A stretch of DNA of 64,000 nucleotides from Anaerolineales bacterium (GCA_026129255.1 JAHCIJ010000001.1:798949-862948); one strand, 5' to 3'. Shown: positions 16,089 through 24,977, counted from the stretch's first letter. The notes: generated by a model not told the origin, from the letters alone. Numbers and translations: made by a program.

Positions 16089-16976
16089 ATGTCATTTAAT
16101 GATCAAAAACGCCTAGACCCTTCGCAAGTGCAGGACCGGCGCGGGCGCAGTACCGGCCGCAGCACGGGCCGCACGGTGGTGGTAGGTGGCGGACTTGGCC
16201 TGCTTGTACTGCTGGTTTCCATGTTCCTGGGTGTTGACCCATCGGCATTGTTGGGCGACACATCCTCTGGCCCAGCCTATACGGATGGCTACTCGCAGAA
16301 TGCCTCGGAGCTGACCTCTGAGTGCCAAACCGGCGCCGACGCCAACCAGCGCCAGGATTGCCAGCTGGTTGGTTTTGTGAACAGCATCCAGGCTTTCTGG
16401 ACGGATGAGTTCACCAACTTTGGCATGCGCTATGTGCCAGCCCAGACGGTACTTTTCTCTGGCTCCACACAAGCCGCTTGCGGATTCGCCTCTAGCGCAT
16501 CCGGCCCGTTCTACTGCCCGCGTGACCGCATGGTCTATGTAGATCTATCCTTCTTTGAGACCATCCGCACGCGCCTGGGGGCGCGTGGCGGCCCACTCGC
16601 CATGGCCTACATCATTGCACATGAGTACGGCCACCATGTCCAGAATCTTTTTGGCGTGCTGAACACCTCCGGCATGATCCGGGACACCGGCCCCGATAGC
16701 GAGATCGTGTTTGTGGAGCTGCAAGCAGACTGCCTGGCTGGCATCTGGCTGCACCACGCCACCCAAACGGGCTATATCGCACGTCTTACGCGTGAAGACA
16801 TCATCCAAGCGCTGGATGCTGCGGTTTCCGTGGGTGATGATCGCATTCAGCAGCAAACCCAAGGCTACGTCGTGCCGGATGCGTGGACGCACGGCTCATC
16901 CCAGCAGCGCCTGGAAGCTTTGCAAGATGGGTTGGCCTCTGGCGATGTGGATAGCTGCAACACGCCTGGGTGGTAG
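16089..16976 (+). CDS. Neutral zinc metallopeptidase (YpfJ family)
   Basis: A 295-residue membrane-anchored protein. After a short cytoplasmic arm (RRGRSTGRSTGRT) comes one membrane helix (about 29-47), then an extracytoplasmic domain with the zinc motif HEYGHH (His178, Glu179, His182) and a downstream ELQADCLAGIW that supplies the third ligand. YVDLSFFETI and the GSSQQRLEAL near the end also match the putative neutral zinc metallopeptidase family. Its substrate is unknown. It has its own promoter and ends in a strong terminator shared with the convergent MFS gene. Confidence 0.9.
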   Translation: MSFNDQKRLDPSQVQDRRGRSTGRSTGRTVVVGGGLGLLVLLVSMFLGVDPSALLGDTSSGPAYTDGYSQNASELTSECQTGADANQRQDCQLVGFVNSIQAFWTDEFTNFGMRYVPAQTVLFSGSTQAACGFASSASGPFYCPRDRMVYVDLSFFETIRTRLGARGGPLAMAYIIAHEYGHHVQNLFGVLNTSGMIRDTGPDSEIVFVELQADCLAGIWLHHATQTGYIARLTREDIIQALDAAVSVGDDRIQQQTQGYVVPDAWTHGSSQQRLEALQDGLASGDVDSCNTPGW

Positions 16977-16996
16977 CTCTCTTGACCAAGAAAATC

Positions 16997-17027
16997 AAAA
17001 TGCCCTTTCTTACAGAAAGGGCATTTT
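16997..17027. terminator. Bidirectional terminator
   Basis: AAAATGCCCTTTC (16997-17009) pairs perfectly with GAAAGGGCATTTT (17015-17027). It separates the convergent metallopeptidase and MFS genes. Confidence 0.88.
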
Positions 17028-17055
17028 CGTATCTGCTGCACTACAGTATGCAAAG

Positions 17056-18318
17056 TTAGGCAGCTTCAACTCTAGTGAAGCTCGCCACCCAGGCCGCAGC
17101 CAGGAACAACAGCGCGGCCAAGGCATACAAGGTTAAGTAGCCTAAGGTGCCTGCCGGGGTGAGCTGATTAAGCGGATCGATCAGCAGGCCGCCCAGCAGG
17201 CGCGCCACCGTGCCGCCCGCTGCGCCAGCAATACCGGCCAGGCCAATGTAGCGCCCTGCCTCCGGCTTGGGCACGATGTCGGTGAGTTGAGCAAAGTTGG
17301 CCGAGAGGTAAATGCCCGCGCCGCAGCCAATCAGCCCGGCGGCCACCATCAGCCAGTTGAGATCACGCACCACCAGCACCAACAGCGTGCCCGCCGCGGC
17401 CATCAGGCAGGCGGCGATCACCACGGGCGCACGGCCCACACGGTCGGCCAGGCGGCCGGAGGGCACAGCCACGGCCAGGATGGCGCCGCCCAGCACGATG
17501 GAGAGGCGCGCCAGGTAGCGCTGCGCGTCCGCCTCGGGCAGGCCGACTACCCCCACCACGAACAGCAGCAGGAACTGGCTCAAGATCACGAAGCCGACCC
17601 AGAACAGGAAGCGGTTGGCAAACCACCAGCGGAAGGCGTGCTGAGCGCGCCAATCGAAACGGAAGCTGTCTATGTAAGTTTTGAACAGCGGCTCGCGCAC
17701 GGGTTCGCCTTGCTCATACGGCTCATTACGCATGCCCAGCCAGGTGAACAGCAGCGCCAGCAGCAGGCCGAGCACCGGCACGGCCATGGCAGCGAAAACT
17801 GCACCATCACCCAGCTCGGGCTGGCGGGAGAGCAGCTCGCCGGCCACCAGGCGGCCCACCAGCACCGCCAGGATCTCGGTGAGTGACTTCAGGCCGGAGG
17901 CCAGGCCGCGCTGAGCGGCGGGCACGCGGTCAGCATACAGCGCCTCCCAGGGCGCAAAGATGATATTGTCACCAAAGCGCCACAGCAGCACGCCAAGCAC
18001 GAAGACCCACACCGCCGGCGCCAGCCCCACCAGCAGCAAGCCTGCCGCCATCAACGGCACACCGACGATGAAGTAGGGCAAGCGGCGCCCGAGTGGTGAA
18101 CGCGTGCGGTCGGACAGCAGACCTACCAACGGCCCCATCAGCAGCACCAACAGCGAGCCCGCCGCGGTGCTGAAGCCCAACAGCGTATTGGGATTGTCTG
18201 GCGCCAGTTGCAATACCTTGAAGCCATACAGCGCCGGGTCGAGCGTGTTGCTGAACAGCGTGAGCGCAAAGCCGAAGGAGGCGATGGCGAGGAGGCGCGA
18301 CAGGGAGAGGTTTTGCAT
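17056..18318 (-). CDS. Major facilitator superfamily transporter
   Basis: About 420 residues with twelve predicted membrane helices. The loop between helices 2 and 3 is GLLSDRTRSPLGRRLPYF, the MFS motif A with an extra Arg-rich stretch, and the second half has a related GRLADRVGRAPVVI. Substrate cannot be told; the SDRTRSPLGRR pattern occurs in sugar-cation symporters and in BCH/PUCC-like carriers. ATG 18318 is preferred; a GTG seven codons earlier is in frame. TACAAT lies 9 nt before the ATG, with no Shine-Dalgarno. It is divergent from gltA. Confidence 0.85.
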   Translation of the reverse strand: MQNLSLSRLLAIASFGFALTLFSNTLDPALYGFKVLQLAPDNPNTLLGFSTAAGSLLVLLMGPLVGLLSDRTRSPLGRRLPYFIVGVPLMAAGLLLVGLAPAVWVFVLGVLLWRFGDNIIFAPWEALYADRVPAAQRGLASGLKSLTEILAVLVGRLVAGELLSRQPELGDGAVFAAMAVPVLGLLLALLFTWLGMRNEPYEQGEPVREPLFKTYIDSFRFDWRAQHAFRWWFANRFLFWVGFVILSQFLLLFVVGVVGLPEADAQRYLARLSIVLGGAILAVAVPSGRLADRVGRAPVVIAACLMAAAGTLLVLVVRDLNWLMVAAGLIGCGAGIYLSANFAQLTDIVPKPEAGRYIGLAGIAGAAGGTVARLLGGLLIDPLNQLTPAGTLGYLTLYALAALLFLAAAWVASFTRVEAA

Positions 18319-18337
18319 GCGGCCCTGATTGTAAGTC

Positions 18338-18399
18338 ACGCGACCAATCGACTAAGTGACCAACCGACTGTCAATTGGTCGATTGGTCTACTGGTCAAG
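18338..18399. repeat. 8-nt-unit repeat island (family A)
   Basis: ATCGACTA, AGTGACCA, ACCGACTG then GATTGGTC, TACTGGTC. It fills the space between the divergent MFS and gltA genes and supplies the TTGGTC that serves as the gltA -35. Confidence 0.75.
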
Positions 18400-18410
18400 T
18401 GCGCTAGAAT
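18383..18410 (+). promoter_or_regulatory. Promoter of gltA, -35 inside the repeat island
   Basis: TTGGTC (18383-18388), 16-nt spacer, TAGAAT (18405-18410); AGGAG lies 8 nt before the start at 18452. Confidence 0.55.
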
Positions 18411-18451
18411 ACACGCACACTACCGGGTTTTATCTTTCAGGAGCTTCCCTA

Positions 18452-19594
18452 ATGTCTAACTATGTTCCGGGTTTGCAAGGTATTGTTGCTGTGCAGACCA
18501 ATAAGAGTAAGGTGGATGGCGAAGCCGGCGAGCTGGTCATCGCTGGTTTCAAGCTGGAAGAGATCGCCAGCCGCGCCAGCTTCGAAGAAATGGTCTACCT
18601 GCTGTGGCACGACCGCTTGCCCAGCGCCAGCGAACTGCAAGCCTTCACCGCCTCTCTGGCCGAGCTGCGCAGCCTGCCAAAGGCGACGCTGGCGCTACTC
18701 GAGGCCAGCGCTAGCTCTGAGCTGGATCTGATGGACGCGCTACGTATGGCCACCGGCACGCTGGGCCTGGACGCGCCAGCAGAGGGTACGGACGACTCGC
18801 TGGCCAAGCGCTTGCTGGCCACCTTCCCCACCATCGTGGCGGCGGCCTGGCGGCTAGCCAACGGCAAGCAGCCGATCGCTCCCGACGCCAGTTTGGGGCA
18901 CGCCGCCAACTACTTGTATATGCTGGAGGGCGCGGCCCCCAGTGCAGCGCGCGTGCGTGGTCTGGAAACTTACCTCAACACCGTAATCGACCACGGCTCG
19001 AATGCCTCCACCTTCACGGCACGCGTGATCATGTCCACTGGCACGGACTTCGTCTCGGCCATCGTCGGTGCCATCGGTGCGCTCAAGGGGCCGCTGCACG
19101 GCGGCGCGCCCGGCCCGGCGCTGGACATGGTCTTCGAGATCGGCACGGCGGAGAATGCCGAGCCGGTGCTGCGCCAAAAGCTGGGCGCGGGCGAGCTGCT
19201 GATGGGCTTCGGCCACCGCGTCTACAAAGTGCGTGACCCACGCGCCGATGTGCTCTCCAAGGCGGCGCGTGAATTCTACGAAGCCGACGGCGACATGGCC
19301 TTGTACAACCTGGTGCAGGATGTGGAGAAGACTGCCATCCGCCTGCTGGAAGAATACAAGCCCGGCCGAAATTTACAAACCAACGTGGAATTCTATACCG
19401 CCCTGTTGCTGCACGGGCTCGACTTCCCCATCCCGCTGTTCACGCCTACTTTCGCGGTGAGCCGCGTGGGTGGCTGGCTGGCGCACTGCTTCGAGCAACG
19501 CGCCGAGGGTCGCATCATCCGCCCGCAGTCGGAGTACACGGGTGTGGATGATAGGAAATGGGTGGCGGTGGAAAAGCGGGAATCGATTAATTGA
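18452..19594 (+). CDS. gltA: Citrate synthase
   Basis: Condenses oxaloacetate and acetyl-CoA at the entry to the citric-acid cycle. The 380-residue length fits the short dimeric type of Gram-positive bacteria and archaea. Key motifs: DHGSNASTFTARV, GALKGPLHGGAP (catalytic His), GFGHRVYKVRDPRA (catalytic His), NVEFYTALLL region and the terminal RPQSEYTG. ATG 18452 has AGGAG upstream; the frame is open further back but through the repeat island. The last codons and TGA lie within another repeat island that starts at 19581. A 2-methylcitrate synthase activity cannot be excluded. Confidence 0.92.
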   Translation: MSNYVPGLQGIVAVQTNKSKVDGEAGELVIAGFKLEEIASRASFEEMVYLLWHDRLPSASELQAFTASLAELRSLPKATLALLEASASSELDLMDALRMATGTLGLDAPAEGTDDSLAKRLLATFPTIVAAAWRLANGKQPIAPDASLGHAANYLYMLEGAAPSAARVRGLETYLNTVIDHGSNASTFTARVIMSTGTDFVSAIVGAIGALKGPLHGGAPGPALDMVFEIGTAENAEPVLRQKLGAGELLMGFGHRVYKVRDPRADVLSKAAREFYEADGDMALYNLVQDVEKTAIRLLEEYKPGRNLQTNVEFYTALLLHGLDFPIPLFTPTFAVSRVGGWLAHCFEQRAEGRIIRPQSEYTGVDDRKWVAVEKRESIN

Positions 19595-19652
19595 TTAATC
19601 AATGGATCGATTGATCGATTCGTCTATTGGTCATTTGGTCGGTTGGTCAGCA
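19581..19652. repeat. 8-nt-unit repeat island overlapping the gltA stop
   Basis: GATTAATT, GATTAATC, AATGGATC, GATTGATC, GATTCGTC, TATTGGTC, ATTTGGTC, GGTTGGTC run in one phase. The first units encode the final Ser-Ile-Asn of citrate synthase and its TGA, and the unit sequence drifts from TAATC to TTGGTC along the array. Confidence 0.8.
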
Positions 19653-19716
19653 CACCGCTTTGCGCTTTTACTTGAGCTGACAATTGCGCTGGTAGTCCTG
19701 GCTACTCAGTATGCCG

Positions 19717-19850
19717 TCTTTGCGAGGAGCGCTGAAAGTTGCATCTTCATGCAACTTTCAGCCCCGAAGCAATCCCCAAGTCTATTTGCAAACCAGGTTG
19801 GGGATTGCTTCGCTCACGCTGCGCAGCAGCGTATCGCTCGCAAAGACGAT
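19717..19850. repeat. GTCTTTGCGAG element, intergenic copy
   Basis: It opens GTCTTTGCGAGGAGCGC and closes GCTCGCAAAGAC, with an internal perfect hairpin (CTGAAAGTTGCAT / ATGCAACTTTCAG). It is of the same family as the copy inside the GcvT-like gene. Confidence 0.85.
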
Positions 19851-19959
19851 ATGGGGTGCGACCGCCCACCTCACCCACTATCGTGCGTCCTGAGTACTTC
19901 GCTCTGCTCAGCATAAACTCCGTGAAGGACCCCTTGCAGGGCGTGTTGCCTAGCTAAAT

Positions 19960-19987
19960 AAAAGAGCCGCTTTTCGGCGGCTCTTTT
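19960..19987. terminator. Bidirectional terminator between gltA and DUF2200 gene
   Basis: AAAAGAGCCGC pairs with GCGGCTCTTTT over 11 bp with T-rich flanks on both strands. Confidence 0.85.
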
Positions 19988-19992
19988 TGCTC

Positions 19993-20370
19993 CTAGCTCA
20001 CAGCCTCAGCGGGCTGGCGCAAGATCTTCTCCATTGCTTTGCCCTTGGCCAGCTCATCCACCAGCTTATCCAAGTAGCGCATCTCTTTCATCAGCGGGTC
20101 TTCGATCTCTTCAAGGCGCACACCGCACACCACGCCCGTGATCAACTCACGAGCTGGATTCATGTCTGGAGCTTCTGCAAAGAAGGTTTCGAAGGTGGTC
20201 TCACGCTTGATCTGCGCGTCCATCTGCTTTTTGTTGTAACCAGTCAGCCAATGGATGATCTTGTCAACCTCAGCCTTGGTGCGGCCCTTCTTCTCAGCCT
20301 TCTGCACGTACATGGGGTACACGCTGGAGAAAGTGATCTTATAGATACGTGGGTTGAATGTCTTAGCCAT
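19993..20370 (-). CDS. DUF2200 family protein
   Basis: A 125-residue cytoplasmic protein without signal peptide or membrane helix. The conserved blocks of DUF2200 are clear: [23 protein letters not shown] near the start, IIHWLTGY, and [18 protein letters not shown]...[20 protein letters not shown] at the end. Function of the family is unknown. GGAG lies 5 nt before the ATG and a TAGAAT box slightly further upstream. It is monocistronic, convergent with gltA. Confidence 0.88.
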   Translation of the reverse strand: MAKTFNPRIYKITFSSVYPMYVQKAEKKGRTKAEVDKIIHWLTGYNKKQMDAQIKRETTFETFFAEAPDMNPARELITGVVCGVRLEEIEDPLMKEMRYLDKLVDELAKGKAMEKILRQPAEAVS

Positions 20371-20408
20371 GGTTACTCCGCTCGTTTGATTCTACTCCAT
20401 CCCCTAGG

Positions 20409-21155
20409 CTAGCCGCCAAACAGGCCACCGATCACATCGCCCGCTACACCACCGGCTTTGCCCTTGTTGCGCTTGGCGCCGGCCAGGATGCGGTCGGCCA
20501 GACGCGAGAGCGGCAGGCTCTGCAAATACACCTTGCCGGGGCCAGTGAGCTGGGCCAGGAACAGACCCTCACCGGCGAACAGAGCGTTGGTGAAGCCGCG
20601 CATCATCTTGATATCATAGTCCACCGTGGGCGCAAAGGCCACCAGGCAGCCGGTGTCCACTTGCAGGGTCTCACCCGCCGCCAGAGTCTTCTCGATCAGC
20701 GTGCCACCCGCGTGCACCCAGGCCATACCGCTGCCCTCCAGGCGCTGGAGGATGAACCCTTCGCCGCCGAAGAGGCCGGCGCCCAGCCGCTTGGTGAAGG
20801 CGATCTCGATCTCGACGCTGGGATCGGCGCACAGGAACGAATCCTTCTGGCAGATAAACTTCCCGCCCTCTGCGCTCAGATTAAGCGGCAGGATGCTGCC
20901 CGGATATGGCGCAGCAAAGGCCACATGCGAGACGTCTTGACTGATATTGGAGAAGGTGGAGATAAAAAAGCTCTCGCCGGTGAACATGCGTTTGAGCCCC
21001 TTGAAGATGCCGCCGACGCCGGTCTGCATCTCAATACCGGCTTCCATATAGGTCATCGTGCCGGCTTCGCCGCGCACGGCTTCACCGGGGTCCAGCTCGA
21101 TCTCGAGCAACTGCAAATCATCGCCGTAGATCTTGTATGCAATTTCGTCTGGCAT
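20409..21155 (-). CDS. AIM24 / TIGR00266 family protein
   Basis: A 248-residue all-beta protein of the AIM24 (TIGR00266) family, whose members have a TRAP-like beta fold and no settled function. Family features: an opening YKIYGDDLQLLEIELDPGEAVRGEAGTM, MQTG, GLKRMFTGESFF, QKDSFLCA, and GEGLFLAQLTGPGKVYLQSL. The tail is Gly-rich (GVAGDVIGGLFGG). ATG 21155 has GGAGG five nt upstream; the longer frame runs through an intergenic repeat. It lies 38 nt upstream of the DUF2200 gene on the same strand, probably one transcript. Confidence 0.88.
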   Translation of the reverse strand: MPDEIAYKIYGDDLQLLEIELDPGEAVRGEAGTMTYMEAGIEMQTGVGGIFKGLKRMFTGESFFISTFSNISQDVSHVAFAAPYPGSILPLNLSAEGGKFICQKDSFLCADPSVEIEIAFTKRLGAGLFGGEGFILQRLEGSGMAWVHAGGTLIEKTLAAGETLQVDTGCLVAFAPTVDYDIKMMRGFTNALFAGEGLFLAQLTGPGKVYLQSLPLSRLADRILAGAKRNKGKAGGVAGDVIGGLFGG

Positions 21156-21236
21156 CTGTGCCTCCTCATCAACAAAGGGACGGACAAGTGTCCATCCGAT
21201 TATATACGGCGGGGTTGGCAAGAGGTTTCGGGGAGA

Positions 21237-21330
21237 AATTTCCACAGATAAACACAGATGCAAAGACGATAAAACACGAACAAAATCAGCTTTATCCGTT
21301 TTAGAATCTGTGTTCATCTGTGGAAGGGTC
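21237..21330. repeat. CCACAGAT palindromic element
   Basis: Left end CCACAGATAAACACAGAT and right end ATCTGTGTTCATCTGTGG are near-inverse copies about 55 nt apart. Related pieces occur at 34493, 37978 and 53930. Confidence 0.75.
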
Positions 21331-21394
21331 TCTCAGTCTTTAGACTACAGCCGTCCAAAAATCGGCTAAACTTACTTCTTAGGAGCGCACACAC

Positions 21395-21748
21395 ATGAAA
21401 TCAATCGCAAAAATTGCTTCCTGGATCCTGATTTTCTTTGGCGTGCTCTTTATCTGGGGCGCGTTTAGTGACCAAGGCCAGCCCAGCTGGCTGCTGATCG
21501 GCGGAATCACGGTGGGCATTGGCTTTGCGCTGATGTGGTACGCCAACCAAAAACTCACCGCCCCGGGCGAGCAGAAGGTCACCTATAACGTGGATCTGAC
21601 CGGCGACGTTAAGCTAGAGAAGTTCCTCTGTCAGCAGTGCGGCGGCGCGCTCAGCGACAAAAATGTGGCCTTGGTGGGCGGTGCGGTGAACGTCACCTGC
21701 CCGTTCTGCGGTGCGGTCTACCAGATCGAAGAGGCACCAAAGTGGTAG
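21395..21748 (+). CDS. Small membrane protein with C-terminal zinc ribbon
   Basis: 117 residues: two hydrophobic helices (about 7-23 and 30-48) followed by a soluble part with CQQCGG and CPFCGAVYQ, a four-cysteine zinc-ribbon (KFLCQQCGG...VTCPFCG). GGAG precedes the ATG. I do not recognise a named family. It is read in the same direction just before the Cys-tailed membrane protein at 21809 (60 nt gap containing part of a repeat island), so it may belong to that locus. Confidence 0.65.
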   Translation: MKSIAKIASWILIFFGVLFIWGAFSDQGQPSWLLIGGITVGIGFALMWYANQKLTAPGEQKVTYNVDLTGDVKLEKFLCQQCGGALSDKNVALVGGAVNVTCPFCGAVYQIEEAPKW

Positions 21749-21767
21749 GCGGACATACACTGTACGT

Positions 21768-21800
21768 GATTCACGATTGACCAATCGACCAAGTGACAGG
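21768..21800. repeat. Short 8-nt-unit repeat (family A)
   Basis: TTGACCAA, TCGACCAA, GTGACAG units between the zinc-ribbon gene and the Cys-tailed membrane-protein gene. Confidence 0.55.
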
Positions 21801-21808
21801 GTTGACCG

Positions 21809-23491
21809 ATGAAACTACGACACCGAATACTGCTGCTCATCCTTGTTGCCCTGGTGGCGCTCGTGCCGCTTGGGGTGGCCTATGCTCAGACCTATGCCTT
21901 CCAGGTGCCTTACCAGCGCGTAGATGTGTACTGGGAGACCAACGGCACGCTCACGGTCACGTATGAGATCACTTTCCGCAACGAGAGCTATGCCGACCCG
22001 ATCGATTATGTGGATGTAGGCCTGCCCAACGACTTTTATACGATCTCCAACATCAGCGCCTCCATCGATGGGCGGCCGATCACGCATATTGCCTATTCAC
22101 CGTATGTAGACAGCGGCGTGGAGCTCGGTCTGGGTGGTAATGCCATCCAACCCGGCAACACGGGCACCGTGCGCATGACGGCAGCCAACATCCGCAATGT
22201 GCTGTATGTAGACAACCAGGACGACGGGTACGCCAGTGCGCTGTTCATGCCGAATTACTTCGGCTCTGAGTTTGTGAACGGGCGCAGCGACATGACCGTG
22301 GTGTTCCATCTGCCGCCGGGTGTGCAGCCCAGCGAGCCCCGCTGGCACACTGCTGGGCACTCCGGCTTCCCCGAGACGCCCGCCACCGGCGTGGACAACT
22401 CGGGCCGTATTACGTACACCTGGCGCAATACGAATGCCAGCGCCAGCGAAGATTACTTGTTCGGCGCATCCTTCCCGCGGCGCTACGTACCCAGCGACAG
22501 CGTGACCACGCCCAGTTTCTGGCAGCGCTACGGCATTGACCCCGAAGTGGTCATCACCCTGCTGGTGTGCCTGTGCTTCGCGGGTTTCTTCGGGATCATT
22601 GTGGTGTGGGCGGTGCGCGCGGAGCGCAGCCGCAAGCTCAAGTACCTTCCGCCCAAGATCTCGGTGGAGGGCCACGGCATCAAGCGCGGCCTGACGGCGC
22701 CGGAGGCGGCTGTGTTGCTGGAGCAGCCGATGGACAAGATCCTCTCAATGATCTTGTTCTCGGTGGTCAAGAAGGGCGCTGCCGAGGTGGTGAAGCGCGA
22801 TCCGCTCGACGTAGCGCGCATCACCAAGCAAGCCACCGGCTTGCACGAATACGAGAATGAATTCCTGAACGCCTTCGCCGAAGATGGCACGCCCAAACGC
22901 CGCCGCGCACTGCAGCAGATGATGATCGGCCTGGTGCGCCGCGTGGCCAACAAGATGCGCGGCTTCAGCAAGCGTGAGACGGTGGAGTTCTACAAGAAGA
23001 TCACCGCAGACGCATGGAAAGCCGTAGAAGCGGCAGATACACCGCAGATCAAGAGCGCGGCCTACGAAGAGAACCTGGAGTGGACCATGCTGGACCAGAA
23101 CTACGACCGCCGCACGCGGGACGTGTTCTCCAGCGGGCCGGTGTACTTGCCACGCTGGTATGGCGGCTACAACCCCGTCTATCGCACCTCCGGCGGCGGC
23201 ACGCCCAGCGTGAGCAAAGGCAGCGGCGCCCCCACGAAAACAACCGGCGGCGCATCCCTGCCCACCCTGCCCGGCGGCGACTTTGCCGCCTCGATGGTGG
23301 GCGGTGTGCAGAACTTTGCCGGCGGCCTGATCGGCAACCTGTCCGATTTCACCGGCGGCGTGACCAAGGTCACTAACCCGCCCCCGCCGCCCAGCAGCAG
23401 TAGCGGAGGCGGTGGTTTCAGCGGCGGCGGCTCATCGTGTGCGTGTGCCTGCGCAGGCTGCGCCTGCGCCTGTGCTGGTGGAGGCCGCTGA
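21809..23491 (+). CDS. DUF2207-like membrane protein with Cys-Ala-Cys C-terminal tail
   Basis: 560 residues. A signal peptide (about 1-26, ending GVAYAQ) leads to an extracytoplasmic beta-rich domain (27-240), one membrane helix (about 246-268, VVITLLVCLCFAGFFGIIVVW), and a cytoplasmic region containing GIKRGLTAPEAAVLLEQPMDKILSMI, which is shared with the protein at 24978-25985. The end is Gly/Ser/Pro-rich and finishes CACACAGCACACAGGGR (six Cys, about 544-555). DUF2207/YciQ-type proteins usually end in plain Gly/Ser-rich sequence, so the Cys pattern is distinctive. The TGA overlaps the ATG of the radical-SAM-like gene. The tail may be a target for modification or metal binding; this is inference. 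Confidence 0.7.
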   Translation: MKLRHRILLLILVALVALVPLGVAYAQTYAFQVPYQRVDVYWETNGTLTVTYEITFRNESYADPIDYVDVGLPNDFYTISNISASIDGRPITHIAYSPYVDSGVELGLGGNAIQPGNTGTVRMTAANIRNVLYVDNQDDGYASALFMPNYFGSEFVNGRSDMTVVFHLPPGVQPSEPRWHTAGHSGFPETPATGVDNSGRITYTWRNTNASASEDYLFGASFPRRYVPSDSVTTPSFWQRYGIDPEVVITLLVCLCFAGFFGIIVVWAVRAERSRKLKYLPPKISVEGHGIKRGLTAPEAAVLLEQPMDKILSMILFSVVKKGAAEVVKRDPLDVARITKQATGLHEYENEFLNAFAEDGTPKRRRALQQMMIGLVRRVANKMRGFSKRETVEFYKKITADAWKAVEAADTPQIKSAAYEENLEWTMLDQNYDRRTRDVFSSGPVYLPRWYGGYNPVYRTSGGGTPSVSKGSGAPTKTTGGASLPTLPGGDFAASMVGGVQNFAGGLIGNLSDFTGGVTKVTNPPPPPSSSSGGGGFSGGGSSCACACAGCACACAGGGR

Positions 23492-24657
23492 TGGGTTTTC
23501 TCGACAAACTACGCGGCGGCGAAAAAGCCCAGCCGCTTGAACCCGGGCTGTTCTCGTACACCTCGCCCGCCAGCCATCCGCACCACTACCGCCTGCACCT
23601 GCGCGTAGAGCCGAATGGCGAAGGCCTGCTGGTGATCAACGCCAGCACCGTGCTGCACCTCAACCACACCGCCACCGAGATGGCCTGGCACTTCATCCGC
23701 CTCACGCCGCCCGAACAGGTGGCCGAGCAGATCGCCAAGCGCTACCGCACCGACAAAAAACACGCCACGGACGATTACGCCGAGTTCGCCAAGACGATCC
23801 AGACTCTGATCGAAACGCCGGACCTCGACCCGGTGACTTATTTGGATGTCGACCGCGCTACGCCCTATGAGGACCTAACCGCGCCGTACCGCCTGGACAT
23901 TGCGCTGACCTATAAGCTGCCCGAAGGCGCCCCCGCGGATGCTGCGCCGAATAAGCGTGTAGACCGCGAGCTAAGCACCGACGAGTGGAAGCAAGTCATC
24001 GACAAAGCCTACAACGCCGGCATCCCGCACATCACCTTCACTGGCGGCGAGCCGACTTTGCGTGAGGATCTGGCCGAGTTGCTGGCCCACGCCGAAGACC
24101 GCGGCCTAGTGACCGGCCTGGTGACCGACGGCCACAAGCTCACCGACACGCGCTATCTCAAGACCTTACTGGATGCAGGCTTGGACCATGCCATGATCGT
24201 GCTGCAACCCAGCGGCACGCAGACCTGGGACTCGCTGGCCAGCTTCGCCTACTGGCGTGAAGTGCTCAACGATGACATCTTCATCGCCGCTCATTTAACG
24301 TTGACCAAGGACAACGCCGCCCAGGCAGACGCGCTGATCGACAAGCTCTCCGGCAGCGGCATCCGCGCCCTCTCGCTCAGCGAAGCAGACACCTCGCTGA
24401 GCGAGGCGCTGCACGCCGCCCGCGACCATGCCGGCGCGCTGAACCTGCCGCTGGTGTGGGACCTTCCCGTGCCGTATTCGGCGCTCAATCCCGTATCACT
24501 GGAGCTGGCGGCCGCCGCGGGCAAAGAGACGCCCCAGGGCGCAGGCAAGGCCTGGCTCTACGTAGAGCCAGATGGCGACGTGCTGCCCGGCCAAGGCACG
24601 AACAAGGTGCTGGGGAACTTTGTACGCGATGCGTGGGACGCGATTTGGGGTAGCTGA
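23491..24657 (+). CDS. Cysteine-free radical SAM-like protein (pseudoenzyme)
   Basis: 388 residues, homologous over most of its length to the radical SAM/SPASM protein at 26119-27744: both have an N-terminal segment HLRVEPNGEGLLVI...VLHLNHTA (about 35-90, PqqD/RRE-like by eye), the strand YRLDIALTY, the SAM-binding GGEPT (185-189), and a terminal EPDGDVLP...DAWDAIW. Where the paralogue has CxxxCxxC this protein reads YKLPEGAPADAAPNK, and there is no cysteine in the whole chain, so no iron-sulfur cluster can form. The frame is intact with no stop, so this is not a recent mutation. GGAGG lies 6 nt upstream; the start overlaps the preceding stop by one base. A structural or regulatory partner role is inferred. 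Confidence 0.75.
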   Translation: MGFLDKLRGGEKAQPLEPGLFSYTSPASHPHHYRLHLRVEPNGEGLLVINASTVLHLNHTATEMAWHFIRLTPPEQVAEQIAKRYRTDKKHATDDYAEFAKTIQTLIETPDLDPVTYLDVDRATPYEDLTAPYRLDIALTYKLPEGAPADAAPNKRVDRELSTDEWKQVIDKAYNAGIPHITFTGGEPTLREDLAELLAHAEDRGLVTGLVTDGHKLTDTRYLKTLLDAGLDHAMIVLQPSGTQTWDSLASFAYWREVLNDDIFIAAHLTLTKDNAAQADALIDKLSGSGIRALSLSEADTSLSEALHAARDHAGALNLPLVWDLPVPYSALNPVSLELAAAAGKETPQGAGKAWLYVEPDGDVLPGQGTNKVLGNFVRDAWDAIWGS

Positions 24658-24689
24658 GTTAGTCCTGAACGCAGCAACCTTCAGCGTAA

Positions 24690-24975
24690 TCTACAACTCA
24701 GCTTGGAGATTGCTTCGTTGGCGGCATTAACATGCCGCCTACCTCGCAATGACAAACTGGTGTCACTTAAAGCGTAATTCCGTAAGTAATCTAGATTAGA
24801 ACAAGGGTTATTACATCGCCCCAAAGTGCTTGTCATTGCGAGGAGTGCTGCACATAGTGCAGCCGACGAAGCAATCCCCAAGCAGTCGATTAAGTATGCT
24901 AAAAACCAAACCCAGATTGCTTCGTCCGCCTCGAACGGCAGGTGCCGTTCGGGTGCTCCTCCGCAATGACAGACT
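24690..24975. repeat. TTGCGAG-type elements, two copies
   Basis: There is no gene here. Copy one (about 24700-24755) reads GGAGATTGCTTCGTTGGCGG...CTCGCAATGACA. Copy two (about 24832-24975) starts GTCATTGCGAGGAGTGC, has internal hairpins (GCACATAGTGC, GAACGGCAGGTGCCGTTC) and ends CGCAATGACAG. Confidence 0.8.
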
Positions 24976-24977
24976 GA

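Noticed and set aside
23491..24657. Missing cysteines of the radical SAM-like protein as a sequencing fault
   Set aside because: Similarity continues in the same frame on both sides of the motif and all other cysteine positions are also replaced, which a single error cannot do.
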